NCBI RefSeq assembly: GCF_002097715.1
Contig: NZ_CP020738.1
Coordinates: forward strand, 1,240,001 to 1,304,000
Direction of reading: 5' to 3'
DNA from: Burkholderia ubonensis subsp. mesacidophila
GTDB lineage: Bacteria > Pseudomonadota > Gammaproteobacteria > Burkholderiales > Burkholderiaceae
Length of the DNA stretch: 64,000 nt
Shown: in pieces, positions 51,678 through 60,915 of the stretch
Layout: each line of letters starts with the position of its first letter
Position numbering within the stretch: the first letter of the stretch is position 1
Program-made: the position numbers and the translations under genes
The notes under the pieces: generated by a model
What the model was told of the DNA's origin: nothing
What the model saw: only the letters and a program-made list of their open reading frames with translations
The model's database searches: none

Positions 51678-53006
51678 CTAGCGCCGTGGCGTCTCGTTCG
51701 GCTCGCGATCGACACGCATGCGCGGTTCAAAGCGCACTCGGGCGTTCTTGGGGCGCAGGGAGAACCAGCCTTGCGGGGTCACCGGCCCCAGGATCGTCAG
51801 GTCCCAGTGCTCGATCCAGTAAGCCAGCGATACGGCCAGGTCCATCATGGCCATTCCGGTGCCCGGGCAGGCCCGATCGCCGACGCCAAATGGAAAATAT
51901 GCCCCCTGCGGCCAGGTCGGAGCTTCCAGGAATCGCTCGGGCCGGAACGCATCGGGCTCGGGAAACCAGCGTGCGTCGCGATGCGTGATCCAGCTGGAAA
52001 CCATCACGATATCGCCGCGCGCGAGCGGCGTTCCCGACACGGTCATGGCGCGCGACAGCCGGCGCGGCACCAGCGCATAAGCCGGCGGGTACAGGCGCAG
52101 GGTTTCCTGAATCACGGCGCGCAGCAATGGAGCCCGACGCAGGTCCTGCAATTGATTCACGCCGGACCAGTCGATCGTGGCGAGCTCCTTGCGCAGCGCG
52201 GCCAGCACCTCGGGATGCTGGGCCAGCAGCAGTTGCGCCCAGGTCAGCGTTGCGCCGGTGGCCTGGTGCGAGGCCATCAGCAACGTGGCGAGGTCGTCGC
52301 GATGCATGACCACCGGGCGTTGCGATTCCCTGACGACCTGGTCGATCTGCGAACGCATCACGCGGAGGGCCCAACGCTTGCGTGGGCACATCTTGCTGGG
52401 AAACCAGTGGCCAAGGGGCAGCCCCGTGCTGGTTTCGAGCAATGCGACGCGCGACAGGATACGCACGGCCTTGGCAATGGTTTCCGCATTCGGACCAAGA
52501 TCGATGTCGAACAAGGCATGGCCGGCCAGCGTGACGCTGTAGGCGGCCATTTCCAGATCGAGGTCAACCACCTGGCCCGGCGCGATACGCGCCGACCAGT
52601 GTCGGGCGATGCGCTGAATCTCCGGTACGGCAGGCGGCTGAATATGCGGGCGCACCGCCTGGCGCTGACGCCGTGCCGCTTCGCCTTCCTTCATCATGAA
52701 GCTGGACCCGTTCCACTGGCGCATGATGCACAGGCTGGGTTCCCAACGTTGCAAGTCCGCGCGATGGGAGACCATCAGGTCATGGATCGCCTCGGGATGA
52801 AACAGACACCAGAGCTGCTTCACTCCCATCCGCAGGCGCGCGAGATCGGGCGAGGTCCGATGCATGTCGGCCAGCCACTTCAACGGGTCGCGCTGAATGT
52901 CCAGCCAATGATTCAGGCCGGTGTCCGGAGCCTTCCAGTATTTGCGGCGCAAGGCCAGACGCTTGCGGACAGGGCAGGTTGTCAAGGTTGAGGTGTCGTT
53001 GCTCAT
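51678..53006 (-). CDS. Cytochrome P450
   Basis: 442-residue cytoplasmic haem-thiolate monooxygenase. The haem loop is FPFGVGDRACPGTGMAMMDL with the Cys ligand, the ExxR is ETLRLYP and the PERF block is FRPERF. The I-helix proton-relay segment reads LLMASHQATGATLTW, so the usual Glu/Asp-Thr pair is Gln-Ala. Either the alignment is shifted or the enzyme uses an unusual oxygen-activation route. No ferredoxin or reductase gene is nearby. Composition is less G/C-extreme than the window average, which may indicate acquisition. The start is ATG 53006. Confidence 0.93.
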   Translation of the reverse strand: MSNDTSTLTTCPVRKRLALRRKYWKAPDTGLNHWLDIQRDPLKWLADMHRTSPDLARLRMGVKQLWCLFHPEAIHDLMVSHRADLQRWEPSLCIMRQWNGSSFMMKEGEAARRQRQAVRPHIQPPAVPEIQRIARHWSARIAPGQVVDLDLEMAAYSVTLAGHALFDIDLGPNAETIAKAVRILSRVALLETSTGLPLGHWFPSKMCPRKRWALRVMRSQIDQVVRESQRPVVMHRDDLATLLMASHQATGATLTWAQLLLAQHPEVLAALRKELATIDWSGVNQLQDLRRAPLLRAVIQETLRLYPPAYALVPRRLSRAMTVSGTPLARGDIVMVSSWITHRDARWFPEPDAFRPERFLEAPTWPQGAYFPFGVGDRACPGTGMAMMDLAVSLAYWIEHWDLTILGPVTPQGWFSLRPKNARVRFEPRMRVDREPNETPRR

Positions 53007-53152
53007 TCGAGCGGTCTAGGGGTGGTGTTCTCGGATTCGTCGGCCGCTTCTACGGGGCGGTGGGACAGGCGTCAGCGATTCTATTACAACCGGCTCGAAC
53101 AGCATGACCGCTCCAGGCGACCCGCGCACCGAGCTGCCGCCGCATATCCGGA

Positions 53153-54031
53153 TCATTCGGGCCGCGCGACGACCCGCAGGAACGCGCGCACGGCGGGCGC
53201 CTTCTCGAAGCGCCGGCACGCGAGCGCGAGCTCGGACGTGATCGGCTTGCCCGCGAGCGGCCGGTAGACGACGCCCGGCAGCGATACGCAACGGGCGAGC
53301 GCGTCCGGAATCACGGCGACCCAGCCGTTCACCGACACGCAGGCCAGCACCGCGAGCAGCCCGCCCGGGCGCGCGGCGATCACGGGCGCGAAGCGCCCGC
53401 GACGCGCGACTTCCAGCGTGCCGAGCTCCTGTTCGGGCACCGCAAAGCGCGCGCCGGCCAGTGCGGCGGCCTTGATCGTCGCCATTTCGGCGAACGGCGA
53501 ATCGGCCGGCACTGCCGCAACGAACACGTCGCGCTGCAGCGTCACGGTGCGGAGTTCGCCGGGCAGCGGCATAGGTGGCCGCACGTAGGCGACGTCGAGG
53601 CGGCCCGCGTCGATCTGCTTCGCGACGTCGTCCATCGGCACCTCGCGCAGGTTGAGCTCGATGCGCGGATGCGCGGCGCGAAACGCGCCGACCGTGCGCT
53701 GCAGCGTGCCCGAGTAGACCGCCGACGACACGTAGCCGACCTCGATTCGGCCCAGCTCGCCGCGCTCGGCCAGCGCCGCGAGCTCGCGGCCGCGCTGCAG
53801 GTGCTCGAGCGCCGCGCTCGCTTCGCCGAGATAGGCCTCGCCGGCGGCGCTCAGCGCGACCGCGCGCCGCGACCGGTGAAAGAGGCGCACGCCGAGCAGC
53901 CGTTCCGCCTCCTGGATCTGCCGCGTGAGCGCCGGCGGCGCCATGTCGAGCTCGTCGGCCGCGCGGGCGAAGTGGAGATGGCGCGCGACGGCGAGGAACG
54001 CGCGGACGTGACGGAATTCGAGCCGGTCCAT
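53153..54031 (-). CDS. LysR-family transcriptional regulator
   Basis: 292-residue LysR protein. HTH at residues 1-60 (MDRLEFRHVRAFLAVARHLHFARAADELDMAPPALTRQIQEAERLLG) and ligand domain after 90. The start at 54031 is followed directly by the HTH; the ATG at 54049 is an alternative. It is divergent from the DHA2 exporter gene with a 100-base gap, so it probably regulates that gene. ATTG...CAAT (54033-54036 and 54047-54050) is an inverted repeat of LysR-box type between them. Confidence 0.92.
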   Translation of the reverse strand: MDRLEFRHVRAFLAVARHLHFARAADELDMAPPALTRQIQEAERLLGVRLFHRSRRAVALSAAGEAYLGEASAALEHLQRGRELAALAERGELGRIEVGYVSSAVYSGTLQRTVGAFRAAHPRIELNLREVPMDDVAKQIDAGRLDVAYVRPPMPLPGELRTVTLQRDVFVAAVPADSPFAEMATIKAAALAGARFAVPEQELGTLEVARRGRFAPVIAARPGGLLAVLACVSVNGWVAVIPDALARCVSLPGVVYRPLAGKPITSELALACRRFEKAPAVRAFLRVVARPE

Positions 54032-54032
54032 G

Positions 54033-54050
54033 ATTGCGAAAATCGTCAAT
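54033..54050. promoter_or_regulatory. Possible LysR operator
   Basis: ATTG-N10-CAAT forms a short dyad in the 100-base gap between the LysR gene and the exporter gene, right at the regulator start. It is compatible with a LysR-type T-N11-A site but is short. Confidence 0.3.
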
Positions 54051-54131
54051 AAAACTGTGTGGGAATATCAATGACGGGCAATACGGGCCAAGCCTAGCAT
54101 ACGGTTCGCCCATTCTGTTCCGGAGCCCCCG

Positions 54132-55685
54132 ATGTCCCAGTCCTCCCCGGCGCCGGCCGCGCCGCGAGCCGCCGCCCGCCTGCCTGCCGCCGCGACGCTT
54201 GCCGTCGCGTCAGCGACCTGTTCGCTGATCGTGCTCGACACCAACGTCGTCGCGGTGTCGCTGCCGAGCATCGCGCGCAGCTTCCACGCGAGCTTCGCCG
54301 ACATCGAGTGGGTCGTGAGCGCGTACATGACCGCGTTCGCCGCGTGCCTGCTGCCCGCCGGCGGGCTTGCGGACCGCTTCGGCCGCAAGCGGATGCTGGC
54401 CACCGGCCTCGCGATCTTCTTCGTCGCGTCGCTCGGCTGCGGGCTCGCGCCGTCGGCCGGCTGGCTGATCGCCGCGCGCGCGGTCAAGGGCGGCGGCGCG
54501 GCGCTCTTGCTGACGGCGGCGCTCGCGGTGATCGCGAACCGCTTCCCGGAAGGGCGCGAGCGCGCGCGCGCATGGGCAATCTGGGGGATGTGCATGGGCG
54601 TCGCGACCGCGATCGCGCCGCTCGTCGGCGGCGCGATCACGCAGTGGATCGGCTGGCGCTGGGTGTTCCTGCTCAACCTGCCGGCGTGCGCGCTGCTGGC
54701 CGCGAGCGCGCGCGTCGCGATCGACGAGTCGCGCGATCCGCACGCGAAGCGCGTCGACGCCGTCGGCAGCCTGCTGTTCGGCGCGGCGCTCGCGTGCGGG
54801 ATCGCCGCGCTGATCGACGCGCCGTCGCACGGCTGGCTGTCGCCGGGCACGCTCGGCCGCTTCGCGCTCGGCGCCGCGCTGTTCGCGGGCTTCGTCGCCG
54901 CGGAGCGCTGGCAGGCGCGGCCGATGATCGACCTCGCGCTGTTCCGCGCGCCGCGCTTCGTCGGCGCGGTGCTCGCGATGTTCGGCTATGCGGCGTGCGC
55001 GCAGGTGATGATGACGTTCCTGCCGCTGTATCTGCAGAACGCGTTCGGCATGTCGGCGATCGAAGCTGGGCTCGGCATGCTGCCGTTCGCGTTCGCGATG
55101 ATCGTCGGGCCGTCGTTCGGCGCGGCGCTGGCCGCGCGCGTGTCGTCCGGCGGCGTGCTGGCCGGCGGGCTCGCGCTGATCGGCGCGGGCAACCTGCTGA
55201 CCGCGGCGCTCACCGCGAGCGGCGACTATCGGCTCGTCGCGCTCGGGATGTGGGTGACGGGGTGCGGCGCCGGCATCATGAACGGCGACACGCAGAAGGC
55301 GATCATGGCGTGCGTGCCGCCGCACCGCACCGGAATGGCGTCCGGCATCAGCACGACGACGCGCTTCTCCGCGATCGTGACGGCGGTCGGCGTGCTCGGC
55401 GCGGTGCTCGCCGCGCGCGCGCACGCGCAGCTCGACCGGCTGGTCGCGGCGACGCCCGGCTTGGCGCGCGTCGTCGATGCGCCGTTCATGTCGAGCCTGC
55501 TGGCCGGCGATCTGGCGCGCGCGCTCGACCGCGTGCCGCCGCAGGCCGCGAAGGCGCTGGCGGCGGCCGCGCCCGCGGCGTTCGCGAGCGGGTTTGCCGA
55601 TGCGCTGGTGTTGAGCGGCGTGCTGGCGCTCGTCGGCGCGGTCGTCGTGATGAAGCTGCTTGCGCAACCGGTGCAGCAGGGGTGA
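54132..55685 (+). CDS. DHA2-family MFS exporter (14 TMS)
   Basis: 517-residue multidrug-type exporter. Motif D1 is present as LIVLDTNVVAVSLPSI, the loop-2 motif as GGLADRFGRKRML, and the fifth-helix region as WRWVFLLNLP. About 14 transmembrane segments. Inner-membrane proton antiport of drugs or metabolites is expected; no membrane-fusion or outer-membrane partner gene is adjacent, so it probably acts alone. GGAG precedes the ATG at 54132. Confidence 0.93.
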   Translation: MSQSSPAPAAPRAAARLPAAATLAVASATCSLIVLDTNVVAVSLPSIARSFHASFADIEWVVSAYMTAFAACLLPAGGLADRFGRKRMLATGLAIFFVASLGCGLAPSAGWLIAARAVKGGGAALLLTAALAVIANRFPEGRERARAWAIWGMCMGVATAIAPLVGGAITQWIGWRWVFLLNLPACALLAASARVAIDESRDPHAKRVDAVGSLLFGAALACGIAALIDAPSHGWLSPGTLGRFALGAALFAGFVAAERWQARPMIDLALFRAPRFVGAVLAMFGYAACAQVMMTFLPLYLQNAFGMSAIEAGLGMLPFAFAMIVGPSFGAALAARVSSGGVLAGGLALIGAGNLLTAALTASGDYRLVALGMWVTGCGAGIMNGDTQKAIMACVPPHRTGMASGISTTTRFSAIVTAVGVLGAVLAARAHAQLDRLVAATPGLARVVDAPFMSSLLAGDLARALDRVPPQAAKALAAAAPAAFASGFADALVLSGVLALVGAVVVMKLLAQPVQQG

Positions 55686-55728
55686 CGCGCGATGCGTTGC
55701 GCAAGCGTTGCCGCGCTGATCGCCGCGA

Positions 55729-56877
55729 TCAATGCGCTTTCGGCGCGCCGCGATGTGCGCGAACGAGGGACGTCGGGCGTTGTTTCCCGCAACGCGGCGC
55801 GCGTCGCTGCGCGTGACGCAGCGCGGGCTCCTCGGTCGGCGCAGCCTGCATCGCCGCCGCACTGATTGCCGCGACGGCCGGCAGCGCCGCATCGGCGTCC
55901 AGCCAGTCGCGCGTCGCGTGCGCGATCAGCGCGCGCAGCCAGCGCACGCCGTCGACGCATGGCCCGGCTTCGTCCCACGTGATCCGGTAGACGATGTCCG
56001 GCGGCTCGGCCGGCAGCGCGACGACCGCGAGCGGCAGCAGCTTCGCGTAGTGCCGCGCGAGCCGGACCGTGGTCGTGAGGATCAGGTCCGAGCGGACGAG
56101 CGTATGTGCGGCGAGCTCGAAATGCGGCAGCGTGACCGCGATCCGGCGCTGCAGGCCGACGCGTTCGAGCTGCCGGTCGATCGCGCCGGACGCTTCGAGC
56201 CACGACGGCGTCGGGCAAAGCTGCGGCGCGTGCGCGTAGTCGGCGGCCGTCATCGTACCGCGCTTCGCGTGTCGGTGCGTGGCGCGCATCAGGCAGACGA
56301 CGCGGTCGTCGAACAGGTCGTCCTGCCGGAACCGCGACGCGCGGGCGGGGCGGTTGTCGATCACGAGGTCGAGCTCGCCGTCGGCGAGCGCGCGTTCGGC
56401 GTCGAAGCCGTCGCCGAGCGGATGGAACACCAGCCTCGCGTGCGGCGCCTGCTCGCGGAACAGCGCGACGAGCTTCGGCACGAACAGCACGTTCAGGTAG
56501 TCGGGGCAGCCGATCCGGTAGGTGCGCACCGACGTGTGCGCGTCGAACCTCGGCTGCTGGTTGCGGATGAAGTCGATCACGCGCAGCGCGTTGCGCAGCG
56601 GCTCGACGAGCCGCGCGCCGAACTCGGTCGGCACCATCCCGTAACGGCTGCGCACCAGCAGCGGATCGCCGAGCAGCGTGCGCAGGCGCTTGAGCGCCGC
56701 GCTCGTCGCCGGCTGCGACAGGTTCAGGCGCACCGCCGCGCGCGAGACCGTGCGCTCGGTCAGCAGCACGAGCAGGAGCCGCATCAGCCGCGCGTCGAGC
56801 GCATCGAGCACGTCGGCTGCAGCGTCGTGCGGCCGGTTCGCGTCTAGGCCGTCCTGCATCGCGGGCGGCCGAAACAT
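55729..56877 (-). CDS. LysR-family transcriptional regulator (NodD-like)
   Basis: 382-residue LysR regulator, longer than usual. HTH lies at residues 24-85 (LDARLMRLLLVLLTERTVSRAAVRLNLSQPATSAALKRLRTLLGDPLLVR) and the effector domain at about 110-320. The C-terminal 45 residues are a basic, low-complexity extension. The Met at 56859 (MQDGLDANRPHD) is an alternative start. It converges on the exporter gene, 43 bases apart. The target is unknown. Confidence 0.9.
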   Translation of the reverse strand: MFRPPAMQDGLDANRPHDAAADVLDALDARLMRLLLVLLTERTVSRAAVRLNLSQPATSAALKRLRTLLGDPLLVRSRYGMVPTEFGARLVEPLRNALRVIDFIRNQQPRFDAHTSVRTYRIGCPDYLNVLFVPKLVALFREQAPHARLVFHPLGDGFDAERALADGELDLVIDNRPARASRFRQDDLFDDRVVCLMRATHRHAKRGTMTAADYAHAPQLCPTPSWLEASGAIDRQLERVGLQRRIAVTLPHFELAAHTLVRSDLILTTTVRLARHYAKLLPLAVVALPAEPPDIVYRITWDEAGPCVDGVRWLRALIAHATRDWLDADAALPAVAAISAAAMQAAPTEEPALRHAQRRAPRCGKQRPTSLVRAHRGAPKAH

Positions 56878-57211
56878 GAGGCAAAACGGCGCGCGAGGCC
56901 GGCGCGGCGTGTGGCTTCGGGGGGCACGCTGGGGTCTCCTTCCATGTGGGGCGCGAGCGCATGCGGCGCCTGCGCGCGGTTCGGGCCCGGATGCCGCGGA
57001 TGTTATGTGCCGGATTCGTCCGCGAGTATGGGCGGCGGGCGCTGCAATGGGAAATTAAATATTCGGGTGGGAGGCATTCGGAAAACGAATGGCGTCGTTT
57101 GCCGCAATGAGGCGGGTGAGGGCGGGAACGTCGAGGGACGAAACGCCGGCCAGCGGCCGGCGCTTCGTCCCGATCACGCGCCGATGCGCGTTCGCAAAGG
57201 CGCGTTTTCCA
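56878..57211. other. Intergenic region with a long hairpin
   Basis: No gene is supported. The region holds the promoter side of the LysR gene and, near its right end, the 17-base-pair hairpin at 57135-57171. Confidence 0.5.
57135..57171 (-). terminator. Long hairpin downstream of the S15-type hydrolase gene
   Basis: A 17-base stem (GGGACGAAACGCCGGCC / GGCCGGCGCTTCGTCCC) closes an AGC loop; the single imperfect pair becomes a G-U wobble in the minus-strand RNA, which fits its use by the gene ending at 57212. No T-run follows, so termination may need Rho or the stem may protect the mRNA end. Confidence 0.6.
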
Positions 57212-59143
57212 TCAGATCGGCAACTGCGGCACCGTCACCGACGTGCCGGCCGGATCGAGCGTCAGCTCGGTGCCGGGCGTCGGCCGCAGCGTCGCCTCGT
57301 TGTCGCTCGACATCACGACGAGCCCGAGCCGGTGGCCTGCTTCGAGCCGGTAGTCGCGCGGCATGAAGGTCAGGTGCAGGTCGTACGGCATGCCGGGCAG
57401 GACCGGCTCCGAGAACCAGCTCGACACGCGGTTGCGCGGATCGGTCCACGCGCGGGTGACGATCGTCGCGCTGCCGTCCGGCGCACGATCGACCAGCAGC
57501 GCGGTCACGTTCGCGACAGCCGAGAACGTCAGCCGCACGCGCGCGGTTGCGGTGCCCGAGATCCGCGTCGCGCTCGCGACCGGCGCCGTCTCGAAGCGGG
57601 AGCGATGCTCGCCGGTAGGCGCGTTCGCCAGGGTGAGTGCGGGGACACGCGCATCGTCGGTGAACTTCACGAGCGGACCGCCGGTCTGCATGCGCTGCAG
57701 CGTGCCGGTGCCCGCGCCGTCGCCGCCCGCGAAATACGCGACGTTCGCCGCGCCGCGCGCGGGCCAGCTCGCATCCTTCAGCAGCGTGCCGTCCGCCTGC
57801 TCGATCACCGCGCCCGGATCGCGCTCGACGCCGTTGTTGTAGCCGAGCAGGTAGCGCGTGAACCAGCGGTTCACCTGCGCGGTCCACGCGTCGGCCATCG
57901 CGGGCACGCGGGTCGGATCGGTGTGCTTCAAGCGGTGCAGCCACAACTGCGTCGGCACGCCCTGGCGCCGCATCGCGAGGTACCACGACGTCGACTGGTC
58001 GACCCTGACGTTGTCGTCGGTCAGCCCCTGCGCGACGAGCGCGGGCGCGACCGCGAGCGCCGGCGGAATGTCGCGCGCCGCCCAGAACGCGGAATAGTCG
58101 CCCGAGGTGCGATCCTCCTTCTTCAGCGCTTCGTCGACCAGGCGCGTGCAGCGCTCCGGATGCGGGTTCGTCAGCAGCGCCTTGATGTAGACGTCGACGT
58201 CCTCGCCCTGGTAGCCGTCGGGCGCGCGCACGAGCCCGCCCGAGCGGTAGTAGCCGTACATGTTCGACAGGCCGGCGACCGGCACGATCGCGTCGAGGCC
58301 GCGCGTGCGCAGGCTCGCGACCATCTTCGGCAGCGTGCCGTCGTACGACACGCCGTACATGCCGACGTGGCCCGTCGACCAGCTCGCGACGACGGGCTTG
58401 CCGCTCGCGTCCTTCGCGCTCGCGCCGCGGCCGAGCCAGTGAATCACCGACGCCATCGCCACCGATTCGTCGCGCGTCAGGATCGTCGGGCAGCCGTCCG
58501 AGCCGGCGGTGCCGAGCGAATCCGCATAGACGATCGTGAAGCCGCGCTGCACGAAATACCCCTCGATCCACGAACGCCCCGCGGCGGCCGCTTCGACCTG
58601 CTGCAGGATTCGCGTCTGCGGCGCGGCGGCCATGATGCGCGCGGAACCGGACGCGGCGGGATGCGGCGTGCCGTCGAGCTCGACGTCGACGTTGTGGTTC
58701 GGGCTGTCGGCGAGGTTGTTGTAGTAGGGGCTCGCGAGCACGATCACCGGCGTGCGTGCGCCCGACGCGGTTTCGGACGGCCGCACGACGCGCACGTGAA
58801 TCCGGTCCTTCGTGCCGTCGCCGTCGGAATCGACCGGCGTCTCGACCCACGCCTCCTCGGTGATCGTGGTGCCCGACAGCGACGGCTGCACCTGGCCGTT
58901 CTGGATCACGGGCCGGTAGTTGCCGCCCGACAGGTCGGCATACGGCACGCCGGACGGCGAGAAGCGCGCGGCGAGCTGCTTCGCGTCGGCCGCGGGCGCG
59001 GCGGCCCCCTCCTGTCGGCCTTGAGCGAGCGCGGAAGCGCCCGGCACGCCAGCGCCGTCCTCGCCGCCGCACGCGGCGAGCGTCGCGGCGGCAACCAGCA
59101 CGGCAAGCCACGCGCGCCGCGGTTCGGTTCGTTGAAATCGCAT
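57212..59143 (-). CDS. CocE/NonD-type X-Pro dipeptidyl-peptidase (S15) lipoprotein
   Basis: 643-residue secreted hydrolase. The signal peptide ends with a lipobox LAAC, so the mature protein starts at a lipidated Cys. The S15-like core has the nucleophile motif MYGVSYDGTLPKM (Ser), the Asp in TDDNVRVDQ and the His in LHRLKHTD, then the C-terminal beta-jelly-roll (FETAPVASATRISGTATARVRL to TSVTVPQLPI). It would remove X-Pro dipeptides or hydrolyse esters at the cell surface. The gene ends before a long hairpin and lies downstream of a subtilase gene on the same strand. Confidence 0.9.
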   Translation of the reverse strand: MRFQRTEPRRAWLAVLVAAATLAACGGEDGAGVPGASALAQGRQEGAAAPAADAKQLAARFSPSGVPYADLSGGNYRPVIQNGQVQPSLSGTTITEEAWVETPVDSDGDGTKDRIHVRVVRPSETASGARTPVIVLASPYYNNLADSPNHNVDVELDGTPHPAASGSARIMAAAPQTRILQQVEAAAAGRSWIEGYFVQRGFTIVYADSLGTAGSDGCPTILTRDESVAMASVIHWLGRGASAKDASGKPVVASWSTGHVGMYGVSYDGTLPKMVASLRTRGLDAIVPVAGLSNMYGYYRSGGLVRAPDGYQGEDVDVYIKALLTNPHPERCTRLVDEALKKEDRTSGDYSAFWAARDIPPALAVAPALVAQGLTDDNVRVDQSTSWYLAMRRQGVPTQLWLHRLKHTDPTRVPAMADAWTAQVNRWFTRYLLGYNNGVERDPGAVIEQADGTLLKDASWPARGAANVAYFAGGDGAGTGTLQRMQTGGPLVKFTDDARVPALTLANAPTGEHRSRFETAPVASATRISGTATARVRLTFSAVANVTALLVDRAPDGSATIVTRAWTDPRNRVSSWFSEPVLPGMPYDLHLTFMPRDYRLEAGHRLGLVVMSSDNEATLRPTPGTELTLDPAGTSVTVPQLPI

Positions 59144-59290
59144 TGTTGTCCTCGTTCTTCTAGTTTTCGATGCTCATGTGGAAACGCGCGTCCCGGGCGG
59201 GACGGCGGGTGCAGCATGGGCCGGCGGACCTCGCCGGCCGCGGCGCGTGCGCGGCGTCGCCCGGACCAGGCCGGGCGCGTTCGCGCACGT

Positions 59291-59342
59291 GTTGCTTCGG
59301 CGCCGCCGGCGCGGCATGACCGGCCGGCGGCGCCGAAGCAAC
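59291..59342 (-). terminator. 20-base-pair hairpin between the S8 and S15 genes
   Basis: GTTGCTTCGGCGCCGCCGGC (59291-59310) and its exact reverse complement (59323-59342) make a perfect 20-base-pair stem with a 12-base loop. It lies 62 bases downstream of the S8 peptidase stop. Neither strand has a T-run after it. A Rho-assisted terminator, an mRNA-stabilising structure or a REP-type repeat are possible. Confidence 0.65.
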
Positions 59343-59403
59343 GTGACGCGGGCGTTGCGGGCGACGGCAGCGTGCGCCGGTTGCTCGCAACGTCCGCGCT
59401 CGC

Positions 59404-60915
59404 TTACTTCGCGGCGGCGGCGGCGACCGCGTTGCCGGCGTCGAGCAGCCCCGCGCCGCAGGTGCTCGTCGAGCAGTTCGAGCCGCTCGCGAACGGCCGC
59501 GCGCTCGACTGCAGCCGCTGCAGGACCTGCGCCGGCGTGAGCGCCGGGTTGACCGCGAGCATCAGCGCGACGGTGCCCGCGACGTGCGGCGTCGCCATGC
59601 TGGTGCCGTTGTAGCTCGCGTAGCTGTCCGCGCCCGGCGACGTCGTGCCGGCATTGAGCGTCGACAGGATGCCGACGCCGGGCGCCGCGATCTTCACGGC
59701 CGGGCCATAGTTGCTGAAGCTCGCGCGCACGCCGCTGCTGTTGACCGCGGCGACCGCGATCACGCCCTGGCAATTCGCCGGCTGGCTGTTCGCGACCGGG
59801 CCGCCGCTGTTGCCGGCCGCGACGACGACGTTCGCGCCGCGCGCCGTGATCGCGTTGATCGCGTTCTGGTACGTCGTGCTGCAGGTGCGGCTGTTGCCGC
59901 CGAGGCTCAGGTTTAGCACCTTCGCCGGCGTCGGGTTCGCCGGCGCGCCCGGCACCGGCAGGCCCGCGGCCCAGCGCATGCCGTCGGCGATGTCGCTCAC
60001 CGTTCCGCCGCACTTGCCGAGCACGCGCACCGGCTGCACCTTGCCGACCCACGAGATGCCCGCGACGCCGTAGCCGTTGTTCGTCACCGCGCCGATCGTG
60101 CCCGCGACGTGCGTGCCGTGCCACGTGCTGTTGCGCGCGCCGCAGCCGTAGAACGGGCCGTTCGGATCGGCATCTTCCTGCGCGGTCACCCAGTCGCCCG
60201 GGTCCGACGCGTTGCTGTCGCGGCCGTTGCCGTCGTTCGCGGTCGCCGGATCGGAGATGAAGTCGTAGCCGGGCACCAGGTTCGCGGCGAGATCGGCATG
60301 CGGGCGATAGCCGGTATCGATGACGCCGACGACGATGTTCGGGGAGCCGGTCGTGCGGTCCCAGGCCTTCGGCAGGTTCGCGCCGCCGGCCGGGCTGAAG
60401 TAGCCCCACTGCTCGGCGTAGCGCGTGTCGTTCGGCACGAGGAGCGGAAACATCCGCGCGTCCGGCTCCGCGTATTCGATCGCCCCGTCCGCCGCGAAGT
60501 CGCGGGCGAGCCCTTCGGCCTCGGCGAGCGACACGTGACGCTGCAGCGACAGCACCGTCGCGCCGCCCGACATGTCGCGCTTGATGCGGATGCCGGCGGC
60601 CGGGTCGGCCGGGTTGCCGGGCGCCGAGGCGGCGGCCGCGCCGAACGCCCGGCCCGCGGCGCGTGTGCGGCGGGCCGCGAGCACGCGATCGATGACCGCC
60701 TGGACGTCCGCGTGCGCGGCGGTCGCGGACGATGCCGCGGATGCGGCCGACAGCGTCTTGGCGGCGCGCACCTTGACGATCAGCTGGTTGACCGCATCGG
60801 CCGGCCCGGGGACGGGCGCAGTCGCGGTTTCCGCGTGTGCGGCGGACGCGAGGCCGGCCAGCGCGGCACCGAGGACGGTCACTTTAAGCGAAGCAGTGCG
60901 AATCAATCTGGACAT
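59404..60915 (-). CDS. Secreted subtilisin-like serine peptidase (S8)
   Basis: 503-residue extracellular protease. The signal peptide ends AAHA (about residue 26), an inhibitor-like propeptide follows to about residue 150, and the mature domain has the triad Asp (VIDTGYRPH), His (STWHGTHVAGTIG) and Ser (NGTSMATPHVAGT). Paired cysteines occur (GCGARN, GKCGG, RTCSTTYQ, NCSTSTCGAG). Length and order match the MprA-type subtilases of Burkholderia, but I do not assign the symbol. GGGGAGAG precedes the ATG at 60915. The S15-type hydrolase gene follows 260 bases downstream. Confidence 0.94.
   Translation of the reverse strand: MSRLIRTASLKVTVLGAALAGLASAAHAETATAPVPGPADAVNQLIVKVRAAKTLSAASAASSATAAHADVQAVIDRVLAARRTRAAGRAFGAAAASAPGNPADPAAGIRIKRDMSGGATVLSLQRHVSLAEAEGLARDFAADGAIEYAEPDARMFPLLVPNDTRYAEQWGYFSPAGGANLPKAWDRTTGSPNIVVGVIDTGYRPHADLAANLVPGYDFISDPATANDGNGRDSNASDPGDWVTAQEDADPNGPFYGCGARNSTWHGTHVAGTIGAVTNNGYGVAGISWVGKVQPVRVLGKCGGTVSDIADGMRWAAGLPVPGAPANPTPAKVLNLSLGGNSRTCSTTYQNAINAITARGANVVVAAGNSGGPVANSQPANCQGVIAVAAVNSSGVRASFSNYGPAVKIAAPGVGILSTLNAGTTSPGADSYASYNGTSMATPHVAGTVALMLAVNPALTPAQVLQRLQSSARPFASGSNCSTSTCGAGLLDAGNAVAAAAAK

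Noticed and set aside
57089..59614. An 841-residue plus-strand open frame
   Set aside because: It is the opposite-strand shadow of the S15-type hydrolase gene, with an Arg/His/Val-rich composition and no family motif.
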